Shown here piece by piece: positions 17,147 to 26,393 of a stretch of 64,000 nucleotides of DNA (the stretch's first letter is position 1; each line of letters starts with the position of its first letter). Made by a program: the position numbers and the translations under genes. This stretch comes from Pleurocapsa minor HA4230-MV1 (GTDB lineage Bacteria > Cyanobacteriota > Cyanobacteriia > Cyanobacteriales > Xenococcaceae): the NCBI GenBank assembly GCA_019359095.1, contig JAHHHZ010000028.1, forward strand, positions 1 to 64,000, written 5' to 3'. The notes beneath the pieces are model-generated. The model was given only the letters and a program-made list of their open reading frames with translations. It did no database searches and was not told the DNA's origin.

Positions 17147-18904
17147 TTAAATGCCATGACTCTTACCAATGACCCAATGGCGACGGAAAAAGCGAGACAG
17201 ACTAGATTCTTCTAAAGAAAGATAAATTGGTCTGCCGTGGGGACAGGTACGAGGATTACGGGTTGCTTGCCAAAGATTGAGTAGATGCTGCATTTCTTCT
17301 AAACTCAGAGTCGTACCATTGCGAATCGCACTCCGACAGGCGGTGGCTACCTGTGCTGAACGTAAATCTCCACCCCAACTTAATTCAACTAAGGCATCGG
17401 CACAATCTGCTCGTTCTACCAGGATTTTAGGCGCGTTACGAACTGCCCAGATATTATCGCCAAATAGTTCAACATCGATGTTTAATTTCTCTAGCTGTTC
17501 TAGCTGTTGTGGCTTGAGATATTCTAAAGTAATCGAGGTTTTCAAAGGTACTAGTTCCCAACAGTCCTGTAGCTGTTCGTATAGGACTCGCTCGTGGGCA
17601 ATATGTTGCTCGATTAGCCAGACTCCTGATGAATGTTCCGCAACAATATAGGTTTTATTTACTTGAGCAACGGCTGTCAGTTGTAGGGAATTTATTTGAG
17701 TAGAGGTTGTATCTTTTGTCTGGGCTAGCTCACGGTCTATATAATATTTTTTGGATGAGGCTTCTGCCACCTTGAGCATTTTACCAATTCGGCGATCGCC
17801 CATAGCAGCAGTCAGACTATTGGTATTAAGTTTTAAGGCTTGAGCGATTACCTGAGTTACTTCATTTTGCCAGTAGTCAAGGGAATGCAAATATATTTCT
17901 GATTTGGCAGGATGACGATTCCAATCTACCTGATTAGGAGAAGTTTGAAGATTTAAGAGGCAAACAGGAAAGCGATCGCGGGGGAGAGTTTTTGCCAGAC
18001 TATTGAGAATTGTCTGTTCTAATTCTGGCGATCGCACAAAACGATGATTCACCGATACTTTGACCCAATCTGCTCGATGGCGGTGACAGCGATCTGGCAA
18101 ACCCATTACCAATTCAATTTGCGACTTATCAGTAGTGGATAAATAATGGCGATCGCTCGCTAATGATTCACTATCTCGATCCAAAGATGGTACAAGCTGC
18201 TTAGTTAAGTTAGGGGTTGCCACCTCAACTTGAAGCTGGTATAAATCGCTCTGATTTACTTTATTCAAGAATTGAGGCAAAATATCTTTGGCGGTAGTGC
18301 CAGGACTAATCTTAAACCACAGACTATCTTGCTGCTTAATTTGCCAAGTGACTTGAGGATGACACAGAGCAATTTTTTGAATTAGTTTCTGAATTGCTTT
18401 AAGCTGCTGGGATATAGGCGGTAAAGCACGACGACGGACAGGAATCTTGGCAAACAAATTTGAGACGGTGACAATAGTACCAGTAGCGATCGCCATGATT
18501 GATTCTTGCTTTGGTTGAGCCTCATGATAAGTAACTTGCCAACCTAAATCTGCTTGACTGGCGCGGCTACAAATAGTTAAATCTGCCACTTGAGCAATAC
18601 TGTGCAGAGCTTCTCCTCGAAAACCTAAGCTGGTAATTTGCCAGAGATCCTTCTGAGTTCTAATTTTACTAGTGCTGTGGGGTTGAACGCAGACACGAAG
18701 ATCGCTCAGCAGCATTCCCTTGCCGTTGTCAATCACCTGAACCTGCCACAATTCGGGATTGAAAGTAACGGTGATTCTCGTAGCTGCCGCATCTAGAGAA
18801 TTTTCTACCAACTCTCTAATTACAGCGGCGATCGAATCGATCACTTCTCCCGCAGCAATTAAATCTATTACATTGTCTGGTAGGGTTTGTATCTCTGATG
18901 CCAT
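17147..18904 (-). CDS. mutL: DNA mismatch repair protein MutL
   Basis: MutL couples mismatch recognition by MutS to strand removal. The protein is 585 aa. The N-terminal GHKL ATPase shows ELVENSLDAAATRI, DNGKGM and TSLGFRGEALHSI. The C-terminal dimerisation domain carries EQHIAHERVLYE at the place of the endonuclease motif DQHAx2Ex4E, with Asp replaced by Glu and Ala by Ile, plus ACRSAIRNG and CPHGRP, which also belong to nicking-type MutL. It is probably an endonuclease form; the Asp-to-Glu change leaves some doubt. A degenerate octamer repeat lies just upstream of the ATG. Confidence 0.95.
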   Translation of the reverse strand: MASEIQTLPDNVIDLIAAGEVIDSIAAVIRELVENSLDAAATRITVTFNPELWQVQVIDNGKGMLLSDLRVCVQPHSTSKIRTQKDLWQITSLGFRGEALHSIAQVADLTICSRASQADLGWQVTYHEAQPKQESIMAIATGTIVTVSNLFAKIPVRRRALPPISQQLKAIQKLIQKIALCHPQVTWQIKQQDSLWFKISPGTTAKDILPQFLNKVNQSDLYQLQVEVATPNLTKQLVPSLDRDSESLASDRHYLSTTDKSQIELVMGLPDRCHRHRADWVKVSVNHRFVRSPELEQTILNSLAKTLPRDRFPVCLLNLQTSPNQVDWNRHPAKSEIYLHSLDYWQNEVTQVIAQALKLNTNSLTAAMGDRRIGKMLKVAEASSKKYYIDRELAQTKDTTSTQINSLQLTAVAQVNKTYIVAEHSSGVWLIEQHIAHERVLYEQLQDCWELVPLKTSITLEYLKPQQLEQLEKLNIDVELFGDNIWAVRNAPKILVERADCADALVELSWGGDLRSAQVATACRSAIRNGTTLSLEEMQHLLNLWQATRNPRTCPHGRPIYLSLEESSLSRFFRRHWVIGKSHGI

Positions 18905-18907
18905 ATT

Positions 18908-18953
18908 TTGAGCTTCTTAGCTTCTTAGCTTTGAGCTTCTGAGCTGCTTAGCT
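18908..18953. repeat. Degenerate AGCTTCTT repeat upstream of mutL
   Basis: Five to six imperfect tandem octamers of the form AGCTTCTT/AGCTTCTG lie just before the mutL start codon, in its 5' leader. It is of the same kind as other short tandem repeats here, but with an 8-base unit. Confidence 0.6.
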
Positions 18954-19020
18954 ATGGAAAACTCCTTACATTTAAACGTTTTTAATCGTAACGTTTTTGG
19001 ACATCAGTTTCCTACTTTAC

Positions 19021-19755
19021 TTAAAGACTGTTCATAGTGTTGTTACTCTCGGCTGAATTTTTTAAATATCTTTGAGAAACAGACCAAGCAGTATTGACTA
19101 ACTGCATTGCTCGTTCTGAACCGTCCAAATCAGGATGATATTTAAAGCCCATTTTACGGTAGGATGGGCGGCCAAAAGCAATAAACGCCACAGCATACCA
19201 AATTACGTCTAAACCATCAACGATGTAGTTTTGATAGGTTTTATATTCTTCTAAATAGTTAGCTACCAGCTTTTGATAAACTTTTTCGGCATTAGGTAAA
19301 GCCTGCTTAATCTCGTCGATGGTAATCGAGTATTGAGAGTAATCTTGAGCGATCGTTTTCGACTGTGTTGGCTCGGTCGATGTTTGTTTAAACAGTGGTG
19401 AATTTAGCAGAGCTTGATTAGTATCCTCAACTGATTCGGTAGAAATAGAAGAATATAAAGTACTCAATAAATCCTGATTGTCCTGACACTCATGATGTAG
19501 CTCTAGAAAATCTTTAGACAAGTTAGAAATACGTTCTAACTTATTGAGCTTAGGTCTTAATTCTTCTGCTTGAGTATAAAGTTTCAATGCCTCTTCATCT
19601 AATTCATTACGTCGTCTTTGTAACTGTTTTAGCTCAGTTTCTAAATTCAAAATGAGTTCGGTAACCTCAGCCTGTTCGCGTTGATTTTCTTGCTCATTAC
19701 GCTCAATTTGCTCTAGTTGAGACCTGATTTGAGCCATAGTTTCGTCAATATCCAT
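19021..19755 (-). CDS. Coiled-coil protein with J-like C-terminus
   Basis: The protein is 244 aa. Residues 1-100 are a charged heptad-rich coiled coil (many Glu, Gln, Leu). Near the C-terminus a segment RKMGFKYHPDLDGSERAMQLVNTAWSV resembles the second half of a J domain, with the HPD tripeptide followed by the helix III pattern. The first J helix is not obvious. J domains recruit DnaK; here this would be a partial or divergent one. The remainder (SITIDEIKQALPNAEKVYQKLV) is not recognised. It lies alone between mutL and dxr. Confidence 0.65.
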   Translation of the reverse strand: MDIDETMAQIRSQLEQIERNEQENQREQAEVTELILNLETELKQLQRRRNELDEEALKLYTQAEELRPKLNKLERISNLSKDFLELHHECQDNQDLLSTLYSSISTESVEDTNQALLNSPLFKQTSTEPTQSKTIAQDYSQYSITIDEIKQALPNAEKVYQKLVANYLEEYKTYQNYIVDGLDVIWYAVAFIAFGRPSYRKMGFKYHPDLDGSERAMQLVNTAWSVSQRYLKNSAESNNTMNSL

Positions 19756-19938
19756 ATTCTAATTAAATAGCAAATATAAATGTAATTTAGGAGCAGCTAA
19801 ATCTAGCCAGCCAACACAAACTCAATTAAAAACTGAAACAGTTTTAATTTACCAGTTATTGCCTACAGTTTATAATTCTATTATCAGTAAGTATGGAGTA
19901 ACTTAATACAAACAAAACAATTGCCTAAGATATCTTTA

Positions 19939-21114
19939 CTATTTATTTAACTTGATTAATTGAGCATCCAACACCGCCTGTCTTGCCCATCGATCTGCTG
20001 CTAAAATATCATCGAGACTGGGTTTAAGGGTATTTTGACTAGTAAAGCGATCGCAAACAGTTTCAATTAATCGTGGAATATCTAAAAAGCCAATCTTTTC
20101 GCTTAAAAACAGCGCCACTACTTGTTCATTTGCTGCATTTAACACCGCAGGCATTAATCCTCCTGCTCGTCCCGCAGCGTAGGCAAGCTGCATACAGGGA
20201 TACTTTTGATGGTCGGGTTCACGGAAAGTAAGATCCCCCGCCTTAACTAAGTCTAATTGCTCCCAATCAGTGTAAATACGCTCAGGCCAAGATAAGGCAT
20301 AGAGTAGAGGTAAACGCATATCAGGCCAGCCTAGTTGTGCCAATACTGATGTATCTTGTACTTCAATTAAAGAGTGGATAATGCTTTGAGGGTGAATCAC
20401 AATATCGATGTGGTCATAGTCAAGATTGAACAGATAATGAGCCTCAATGACTTCTAATCCTTTGTTCATTAAGGTAGCCGAATCAATGGTAATTTTTTGT
20501 CCCATTGACCAATTAGGATGCTTGAGGGCATCTTGTACTGTCACGGAGCTAAGTTGCTCTACGCTCAGATCGCGAAATGAACCACCAGAAGCCGTGAGTA
20601 TAATCCGTTTTAATCCGCCATCAGGAACACCTTGGAGACACTGAAAAATGGCTGAGTGTTCTGAGTCAGCAGGCAGCAGTTTAACACCATGTTTTTTCAC
20701 TAATGGCAGCACCACAGGCGCACCAGCAATCAGAGTTTCTTTATTCGCCAGGGCAATATCTTTTCCCGCTTCAATCGCCGCAATAGTAGGTAACAAGCCA
20801 GCACAGCCAACAATACCCGTAACGACGCTCTGGGCATCACCATAACGAGCAACTTCGCAGATACCTTCTTGACCAACTAAAATTTGGGGTTGGCAAGGAC
20901 TAGATGCGATTGCCGCTTGTAATTCAGGCAGTTTACTTTCATTGCCCAAGGCTACTATTTCGGGTTTAAAAGTAAGAATTTGCTCTGCCAAGAGGTTAAC
21001 ATTATTTCCTGCTGCTAAACCCACTACTCGAAACTGTTCGGGATGATGGGTAACAATGTCGAGAGTTTGTGTTCCAATAGAGCCAGTCGAACCCAAAATA
21101 GTAATTGCTTTCAT
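19939..21114 (-). CDS. dxr: 1-deoxy-D-xylulose 5-phosphate reductoisomerase
   Basis: DXR catalyses the NADPH-dependent conversion of DXP to MEP, the committed step of the MEP isoprenoid pathway. The start at 21114 ([20 protein letters not shown]) gives 391 aa, normal length; the frame is open 18 codons further but that extension lacks family similarity. Landmarks: NADPH motif [62 protein letters not shown] and the C-terminal [12 protein letters not shown]. All conserved metal and substrate residues seem present. Confidence 0.96.
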   Translation of the reverse strand: MKAITILGSTGSIGTQTLDIVTHHPEQFRVVGLAAGNNVNLLAEQILTFKPEIVALGNESKLPELQAAIASSPCQPQILVGQEGICEVARYGDAQSVVTGIVGCAGLLPTIAAIEAGKDIALANKETLIAGAPVVLPLVKKHGVKLLPADSEHSAIFQCLQGVPDGGLKRIILTASGGSFRDLSVEQLSSVTVQDALKHPNWSMGQKITIDSATLMNKGLEVIEAHYLFNLDYDHIDIVIHPQSIIHSLIEVQDTSVLAQLGWPDMRLPLLYALSWPERIYTDWEQLDLVKAGDLTFREPDHQKYPCMQLAYAAGRAGGLMPAVLNAANEQVVALFLSEKIGFLDIPRLIETVCDRFTSQNTLKPSLDDILAADRWARQAVLDAQLIKLNK

Positions 21115-21287
21115 GGTGCTTGATATATATAAAGATCTGCTCTTACTATAAATTCTTGAGCGGGACATCGTTAAGATTTTTTTAATCTTTAAATACCTCT
21201 GACGAGAGATTACGCCCTTAAAGCGATCGCTTTAGGATTATGTCGTATCCTAAACAAGTAAGCTAGCTAAACTTTTTGATGACATAG

Positions 21288-21701
21288 ATGAATAAAATAC
21301 AACAGTTAGAGAAGCTCCGCCGAATTCGTAAGATTGCCAAACTATTAGATACGGCAATTGGTATTCCTGGAACTAAGTTTCGCATTGGTTTAGACCCAAT
21401 TTTAGGTTTAATTCCAGGAGGAGGAGACTTAGTTGGAGCAGCAATTTCTGCCTACATGATTTATCTTGCCACTAGTTTTGGCTTAGAAAAGTCTAAAGTC
21501 AACCAAATGATTAAGAATATTGCCATAGAAACTACAGTTGGTTTTGTTCCCATCTTTGGCGATCTTTTTGATGCTTATTTTAAAGCAAATATCCGCAATC
21601 TTGATATTTTAGAACAACACCTGGCTCAGACAGATGAGCTTAAAGAAATCCAAAAAGATGCCTCAGCGTCGATTGCCTACGATCAATCGTTAGCAGGATG
21701 A
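21288..21701 (+). CDS. DUF4112 family membrane protein
   Basis: The protein is 137 aa. It matches the DUF4112 pattern: a basic N-terminal helix, then GTKFRIGLDPILGLIPGGGDLVGAAISAYMIY, and later TTVGFVPIFGDLFDAYFKANIRN. The two glycine-rich hydrophobic stretches suggest a peripheral or hairpin membrane protein. The function of the family is unknown. Upstream is dxr, read in the opposite direction. Confidence 0.82.
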   Translation: MNKIQQLEKLRRIRKIAKLLDTAIGIPGTKFRIGLDPILGLIPGGGDLVGAAISAYMIYLATSFGLEKSKVNQMIKNIAIETTVGFVPIFGDLFDAYFKANIRNLDILEQHLAQTDELKEIQKDASASIAYDQSLAG

Positions 21702-21757
21702 GAGCAGCGAATAGATGTGTAAAACTTAAGCATTATATTTACATTATTTAGACAAAA

Positions 21758-22000
21758 ATGCTTCAAGGAATAGAACTAATTGACTGCGCTAAAGCCAATG
21801 CTAAACAAGGAGTAGGTGTCGCTGCTGCTCTATCAGGATATGAACAAAATGTAGATCTGTTTATTGAAAATCTGCAAGAAGCCTGTCAACAGATTGGTGT
21901 AAAGATCGACGAACTTGAAGATCTGATTACAGATCAGCAGGTAGCTAAAGAGAATCGTCAAGTAATAGAAATTTCACCAGACACAGTTGACGAACTTTAA
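21758..22000 (+). CDS. Hypothetical protein, 80 aa
   Basis: The frame begins MLQGIELIDCAKANAKQGV and ends SPDTVDEL. It is acidic and mostly helical, without membrane or signal segments, and is not recognised as a known family. The ATG at 21758 follows the DUF4112 gene by 56 bases. The composition is like that of the surrounding genes, which supports coding. Confidence 0.6.
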   Translation: MLQGIELIDCAKANAKQGVGVAAALSGYEQNVDLFIENLQEACQQIGVKIDELEDLITDQQVAKENRQVIEISPDTVDEL

Positions 22001-22034
22001 TCAATGGTCAACTTAACAAGCTACGGTAATTTAT

Positions 22035-22220
22035 TTAGGTGCAGTACGGCGATCGCCTATGATTAAACTTAGGTAGATAGCTTAGATCGTCACTGCCATC
22101 TTCATCGCCAAACAAAATCTATTCAATCTCTTCGGGAATAGACGGTAAACCACATCAACAATTATGTTGATAATTTATCTGAGGTTCAAATAATACTTCT
22201 GTGGCGATCGCTACTACCAT
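22035..22220 (-). pseudogene. Decayed small ORF with two in-frame stops
   Basis: From the ATG at 22220, the frame reads MVVAIATEVLFEPQINYQHNC, then TGA, then CGLPSIPEEIE, then TAG, then ILFGDEDGSDDLSYL. The segments look protein-like and stay in one frame, as expected for a gene broken by point mutations. The original family is not recognised. Chance cannot be ruled out. Confidence 0.28.
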
Positions 22221-22363
22221 GCTCTAGTAGCCGAATTTTAGTTATAGTCATTCCAAATAAAAAACATACGATTTTGTTGGGTTTCACGCTTGGTTCTACC
22301 CAACCAAAAGAGCGCGTCCACATTAATTTGTTGGGTTAAAATATTGCGCCTATTGAATGTAGA

Positions 22364-22549
22364 CTAACATTTTAAGATTTTATTAACCCAGCATTTTAGT
22401 CTAGACGCTTTACTACCAAGTCTCTTATTACTTTTGAGAAATGGTATTAGATCTAAGTTTTGTAGATCTTGAATTACCCCTGGAATCATAGCTTCTTCAT
22501 TTCCCACAGGAATGATTACCAATACGTTACACAAATCGAAAGAAGCCAC
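22364..22549 (-). pseudogene. Possible glycosyltransferase-2 N-terminal fragment
   Basis: The frame encodes VLVIIPVGNEEAMIPGVIQDL, close to the start of family 2 glycosyltransferases (VIIPxxNE-xxI-xxVI), but lacks the following DxSxD part and ends after about 60 residues. It looks like a truncated remnant. Confidence 0.33.
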
Positions 22550-22648
22550 AAAGATTTGATTATAGCCCTGCGTAACAACGTTAGGATATCTTTTAAATAC
22601 TACTTCTTATTTCCTACTTCCTACTTCCTACTTTCTTTTGTAGATGCC

Positions 22649-23428
22649 ATGAATTCACATATCTGGAGTTTAATTACCTCGCAGCAGTACTTAGCCTTTT
22701 CTAAATTAGGGAATGAGGATTTAGTCGCTTTGATTCATCCTGCATTAGTCATCATCTTTGTTTTTCCGCTGGTGGGAATTGTCACCAACTTTGCTTGGCA
22801 AACCCGTCAGCGTCGTTTAGCTGTCAAACAAGATAAAAATAAAATTCCTGCACTGGTAGGTAGAGAGCATGTTAAATTCGGTCGCTGGTTAGCGACTAGC
22901 GTCGTCGTCGCATCTTTGATTGCGTTAGCCTATTCCATTGTTTATAAAAGTTTTATCCAAAAAAGTCTTTGGACTAAAAATAATCCTCAAGCAGTTTTAA
23001 TTATCTTAATATTTATAGCCACGATCGCCTCTCTGATTCTATTATTGCGTGCTAGACCTAAGCTTTGGCGAGGTATTTTTGCCACCCTCACAGGAATGGG
23101 TTTAGTGGTTATCGGGCAACAAGATGGAGTATGGCGACTATCAGATGAATGGTATTGGTCACACTATTATCTGGGGATAGCTGTTTCTCTCTTGATGATT
23201 TTAGCGATCGCCATTGTAGATGATATTTATCGCAGCATGACGATCCGCAATCTCCATATTGTTCTAAATTGCTTGGCACTACTCCTTTTTATTGGTCAAG
23301 GCATTACGGGAGCAAGAGATTTATTAGAAATTCCGCCTGTAGGTAAACCAAAGCCCAAAAAAGCTGCGGTAGAAATGGTAATTCCTGTCAAACTATCTCA
23401 GTCTATTAACCGCGCTCCCCAGATGTAG
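22649..23428 (+). CDS. DUF4079 family membrane protein
   Basis: The start at 22649 (MNSHIWSLITSQQYLAF) gives 259 aa; an upstream extension of 60 codons overlaps repeats and a remnant and is unlikely. The protein has about six to seven membrane helices, with LIHPALVIIFVFPLVGIV and the loop AWQTRQRRL near the N-terminus, and histidines such as EWYWSHYYLGI in a later helix, as in DUF4079 proteins of cyanobacteria and plastids. The overall layout (His-containing helices) recalls b-type cytochromes; no function is established. Confidence 0.78.
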   Translation: MNSHIWSLITSQQYLAFSKLGNEDLVALIHPALVIIFVFPLVGIVTNFAWQTRQRRLAVKQDKNKIPALVGREHVKFGRWLATSVVVASLIALAYSIVYKSFIQKSLWTKNNPQAVLIILIFIATIASLILLLRARPKLWRGIFATLTGMGLVVIGQQDGVWRLSDEWYWSHYYLGIAVSLLMILAIAIVDDIYRSMTIRNLHIVLNCLALLLFIGQGITGARDLLEIPPVGKPKPKKAAVEMVIPVKLSQSINRAPQM

Positions 23429-23447
23429 CCTACTAATTTTTTGCTAG

Positions 23448-23963
23448 TTAATCTCGACAACCTAGACTAGATCTAGTTTCCACCCCAGTAACAGGATTAG
23501 TTCCTTCAGCTCTTTTACACATTAAATAAATCTGATAGCGGTCTAAAATTGCTCCTGTAAAGTCTGCGCCTGTAATATTTGCCCCCTCAAAAATGGTGCT
23601 GGTGGCGACTGCATCCTGAAAAATGGCGTTAGTTAAATCAGAATTTTCAAAAGAAACTCGATCCATCAACGAGCTAGTAAAGTTTGAGTCTTTGAGGTTG
23701 GTATTAATAAAAATCCCTTTAGTTAAAATCGAATTACTCACATCCGAACCTTCAAAGTTAGCGCCTCTGGCATCTGCTGCGGCAAACACACCACCGACTA
23801 AATTCTTGTGAGAAAAATCTTGTTGTCGTATTTCACTATAGGTATAGTTAACCGCATTGTCTTGAGCGATCGCGGGAGTGGCATCTAATAATACCCAAAT
23901 AATCGCGATCGCCACAAGCAATAAAATGCCAAAAAAACGCCGTCTTAGTTGAGATAAGAGCAT
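23448..23963 (-). CDS. Exported pentapeptide-repeat protein
   Basis: The ATG at 23963 gives 171 aa. A signal sequence (LLLVAIAIIWVLL, cleavage likely after TPAIA) precedes a run of A(D/N)LXX-type pentapeptides: GANFE, GSDVS, NTNLK, DSNFT, NSDLT, GANIT and GADFT, roughly residues 65-145. These fold into a right-handed beta helix. The C-terminal part has two Cys. Location is periplasm or thylakoid lumen, like the plastid lumenal TL15/TL17 proteins. Molecular role is unknown. Confidence 0.85.
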   Translation of the reverse strand: MLLSQLRRRFFGILLLVAIAIIWVLLDATPAIAQDNAVNYTYSEIRQQDFSHKNLVGGVFAAADARGANFEGSDVSNSILTKGIFINTNLKDSNFTSSLMDRVSFENSDLTNAIFQDAVATSTIFEGANITGADFTGAILDRYQIYLMCKRAEGTNPVTGVETRSSLGCRD

Positions 23964-24007
23964 AAACAAATCAGAGTAAATTAATATGATCGATGTTGAT
24001 TTGATGA

Positions 24008-24841
24008 TTAGCGGTCAAAACGATAGTTAGTAGATAAAAGCGCATCTTCTCCTAGCTGAAGGACTAATTTTGGTTGTTGTAGGGTCGATTTTGCTTCTAA
24101 GTTACCAAATCCTAAAATATTTTTCAGATAATTGGCTGTTTCTACTTGACCATAATTTGACACAATGTTGGTTTGTTTTAATTTTAGCGGGATGTGTTTC
24201 ACTAAATAAACATGGCGAAAATTTCGCTGTCTTAAATAAGCGACAACTTGCCTACCTAATTCAGGATTATTGGTAGTATTCTGCACCGCCACTAAATTGT
24301 CCTGAACAGGATGTTGTCTTGCCAGCAAGCTAGTTTGATCGCTAGATAATGGCTTTGGTCGAGCTATCGTAGATGTTGCCAGTTGCTGATTATTTTTAAT
24401 CGCTTTACTAGGTGTATATTCTGGTAGTAAATTTACACGTAGAGGATCTGGTTTTAGCTCTTTAATCAAAGTTTGCTCCTCAACCGAAGTTAATGGTGAA
24501 GCATTCCCCTGAAGTCTTTGAGCTACTTGTTGTTCGACTAGATCGATGTTAGTTAAGGCAGCACCACCAATCGCCGACGAAATTGAGGTTAAACTAACTA
24601 ATCCTCCCCAAAAAAGACCTTGATTAAAATATGACCAGGATGAATGTCGCCACCAAAACCACAAAAATTGCTGAAATGAGTTAATCTGATGAGGGTTTGA
24701 TGATTGTTCGCTAACGAGATCGCCTTCGCTAAGGCCTGAGCGCAATTGATCTAACTCAACTTGATTGTTTTCTTCGGCTACAGTGTCGTTTTCCCTTTGG
24801 CAGGAGGATATTTTGCTATTAGGCGATCGCTTCTGATTCAT
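24008..24841 (-). CDS. Membrane-anchored protein with LytR C-terminal domain
   Basis: The protein is 277 aa. The N-terminal 65 residues are polar, then comes one membrane segment (about 73-95, NQGLFWGGLVSLTSISSAIGG). The C-terminal part from about residue 180 (LVAVQNTTNNPELGRQVVAYLRQRNFRHVYLV through LVLQLGEDAL) has the pattern of the LytR_C domain found behind LytR-CpsA-Psr ligases. The LCP catalytic domain itself is absent. The role is probably at the cell wall or envelope, by inference. It is monocistronic. Confidence 0.7.
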   Translation of the reverse strand: MNQKRSPNSKISSCQRENDTVAEENNQVELDQLRSGLSEGDLVSEQSSNPHQINSFQQFLWFWWRHSSWSYFNQGLFWGGLVSLTSISSAIGGAALTNIDLVEQQVAQRLQGNASPLTSVEEQTLIKELKPDPLRVNLLPEYTPSKAIKNNQQLATSTIARPKPLSSDQTSLLARQHPVQDNLVAVQNTTNNPELGRQVVAYLRQRNFRHVYLVKHIPLKLKQTNIVSNYGQVETANYLKNILGFGNLEAKSTLQQPKLVLQLGEDALLSTNYRFDR

Positions 24842-25183
24842 GCAAATTATTTGGATTTTTATACTGTGATTATTAATTGAATATTAGTTAAGTACCTTAT
24901 TGATTTTTTAAAAGATCTTAAATTTAACTTATTTGGAATATAAAAAACTGATTGAATCTCATGCTTGTTCTAAGAAAATTATGGATATATTCTGCATTTA
25001 TTGCCAGAATTGCTTAGATTTAAATTTGGTCACATTGAGCAAAATTCTAGGTTACATATTACCACCGTAATTTATAACTATTGCTTTGAAAAAAGTGCTT
25101 GATCGACTTTACTAATTGAAATTTCTTGAGTAAGTTTACTTAATATTGTTTTTAATGTCCTACTTCTATTATCGAAAAAGCAA
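24842..25183. other. AT-rich spacer, no gene seen
   Basis: The 342-base region separates two divergent genes and must hold both promoters. It is strongly AT-rich. I see no coding frame, no repeat and no clear box. Confidence 0.6.
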
Positions 25184-26245
25184 ATGGAACTAAAATTAAT
25201 CCCAATTATTCTAGCTGGTGGCAAAGGAGAGCGTTTTTGGCCAGTGAGCCGTCTTAAAAGACCAAAACAGTTTCTTTGTCTAGATGGTAGTGGTAGGAGT
25301 CTATTGCAGTCTACCGCAGATCGTCTTCTAGACTTGGCGGGAGGATGGGAAAATCTTTGGGTAATTACCTCGGAAATTATTGCTGAGGGAGTGCAGGAGC
25401 AACTACCAAATTTGCCTAAATCGAATATTTTAGTTGAGCCTCAAGGTCGAGATACTGCTGCTGCGGTAGCTTGGGCAACTTTGGAAGTAGCTAAAAAATA
25501 TGGTGAGGATGTTGTGGTAGGGTTTTTTCCCTCAGATCATTGGATTGGGGATGTTGCTGCCTACAACAAAACTTTAAATGCTGCTGTCCAACAGGCGCTT
25601 TTTAAGCCATCCATTGTAACTTTAGGTATTACCCCAAATCAGCCTGCAACTGGCTATGGCTACATCGAACAAGGAGAGAAACAGGGATATTTTAATCAAC
25701 TACCCGTATATCAAGTAATCCGCTTTACCGAGAAACCAGACCAAGCTACCGCCAAGTCATTTATTGAAACAGGGAATTTTAGCTGGAATAGCGGTATGTT
25801 TATTTTCCAGGCAAAAGTTGTCTTAGCCGAATTAGCTAAATATGCGCCTCAGCTGCTGCATTCTCTAGCAGAAAAAGGTCGTGATGCTTATGCCGAACTA
25901 GAAAAGGAAAGCATTGATTATGCACTAATGGAAAAAACACAGCTAGCCTATGTTTTACCTGCTAATTTTGGCTGGGACGATTTAGGTGATTGGAATGGAG
26001 TAGAGCGATTACTAAAGGGTGACCAGGATAATGTAGAGTTAGGCACTCATATTAGCAAAAATACTCAAGATGCCATAATTTACGCCAGCGATCGCGATGA
26101 AGTAATTGTGACTATTGGTCTAAAGGATGTGGTAATTGTCCGTGATGGCAAGGTAACACTCGTAGTCGATAAAAATCATACTCAGGATATCAAAGAGATA
26201 GTCAAGTCCTTGCATAATCATGCAGAATTGAAGCATCTTTTATAG
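25184..26245 (+). CDS. manC: Mannose-1-phosphate guanylyltransferase
   Basis: This enzyme makes GDP-mannose from mannose 1-phosphate and GTP, for polysaccharides and glycans. The protein is 353 aa. It shows the pyrophosphorylase signature ILAGGKGERFWPVSRLKRPKQF at residues 8-29 (Arg and Lys for catalysis and nucleotide binding), then QGRDTAAAVAWA, VGFFPSDHWI, FTEKPD and FSWNSGMFIF. The C-terminal phosphomannose-isomerase cupin of bifunctional forms is absent, so it is a monofunctional GMP. Followed by a bidirectional terminator. Confidence 0.92.
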   Translation: MELKLIPIILAGGKGERFWPVSRLKRPKQFLCLDGSGRSLLQSTADRLLDLAGGWENLWVITSEIIAEGVQEQLPNLPKSNILVEPQGRDTAAAVAWATLEVAKKYGEDVVVGFFPSDHWIGDVAAYNKTLNAAVQQALFKPSIVTLGITPNQPATGYGYIEQGEKQGYFNQLPVYQVIRFTEKPDQATAKSFIETGNFSWNSGMFIFQAKVVLAELAKYAPQLLHSLAEKGRDAYAELEKESIDYALMEKTQLAYVLPANFGWDDLGDWNGVERLLKGDQDNVELGTHISKNTQDAIIYASDRDEVIVTIGLKDVVIVRDGKVTLVVDKNHTQDIKEIVKSLHNHAELKHLL

Positions 26246-26324
26246 ACTTTTATAGAAATTAGTAGTTGTGTTTTTTGTGTTTTAAACAAGAGCTAAACAT
26301 TATTTGTTTTTATATCTCAAGATC

Positions 26325-26358
26325 AAAAATCCCCCGCCCGAAGGCGAGGGATATATTT
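26325..26358. terminator. Bidirectional terminator between manC and psaB
   Basis: ATCCCCCGCC (26329-26338) pairs with GGCGAGGGAT (26343-26352) with one bulge. On the minus strand the loop reads C(TTCG)G, the stable cUUCGg tetraloop, and T5 follows; on the plus strand ATATTTTT follows. It can serve both converging genes. Confidence 0.82.
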
Positions 26359-26393
26359 TTGACTATCTACTATCTAGTGAGTCTTGATTATTG

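Larger units (their letters stand above)
22001..22648. other. 648-base gene-poor spacer with gene remnants
   Basis: I see no intact gene. Two minus-strand decayed frames are listed separately (22035-22220 and 22364-22549). Also present are an imperfect repeat around TTGTTGGGTT (22276 and 22329) and three tandem TTCCTAC heptads at 22611-22631 right before the DUF4079 gene. Confidence 0.5.
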
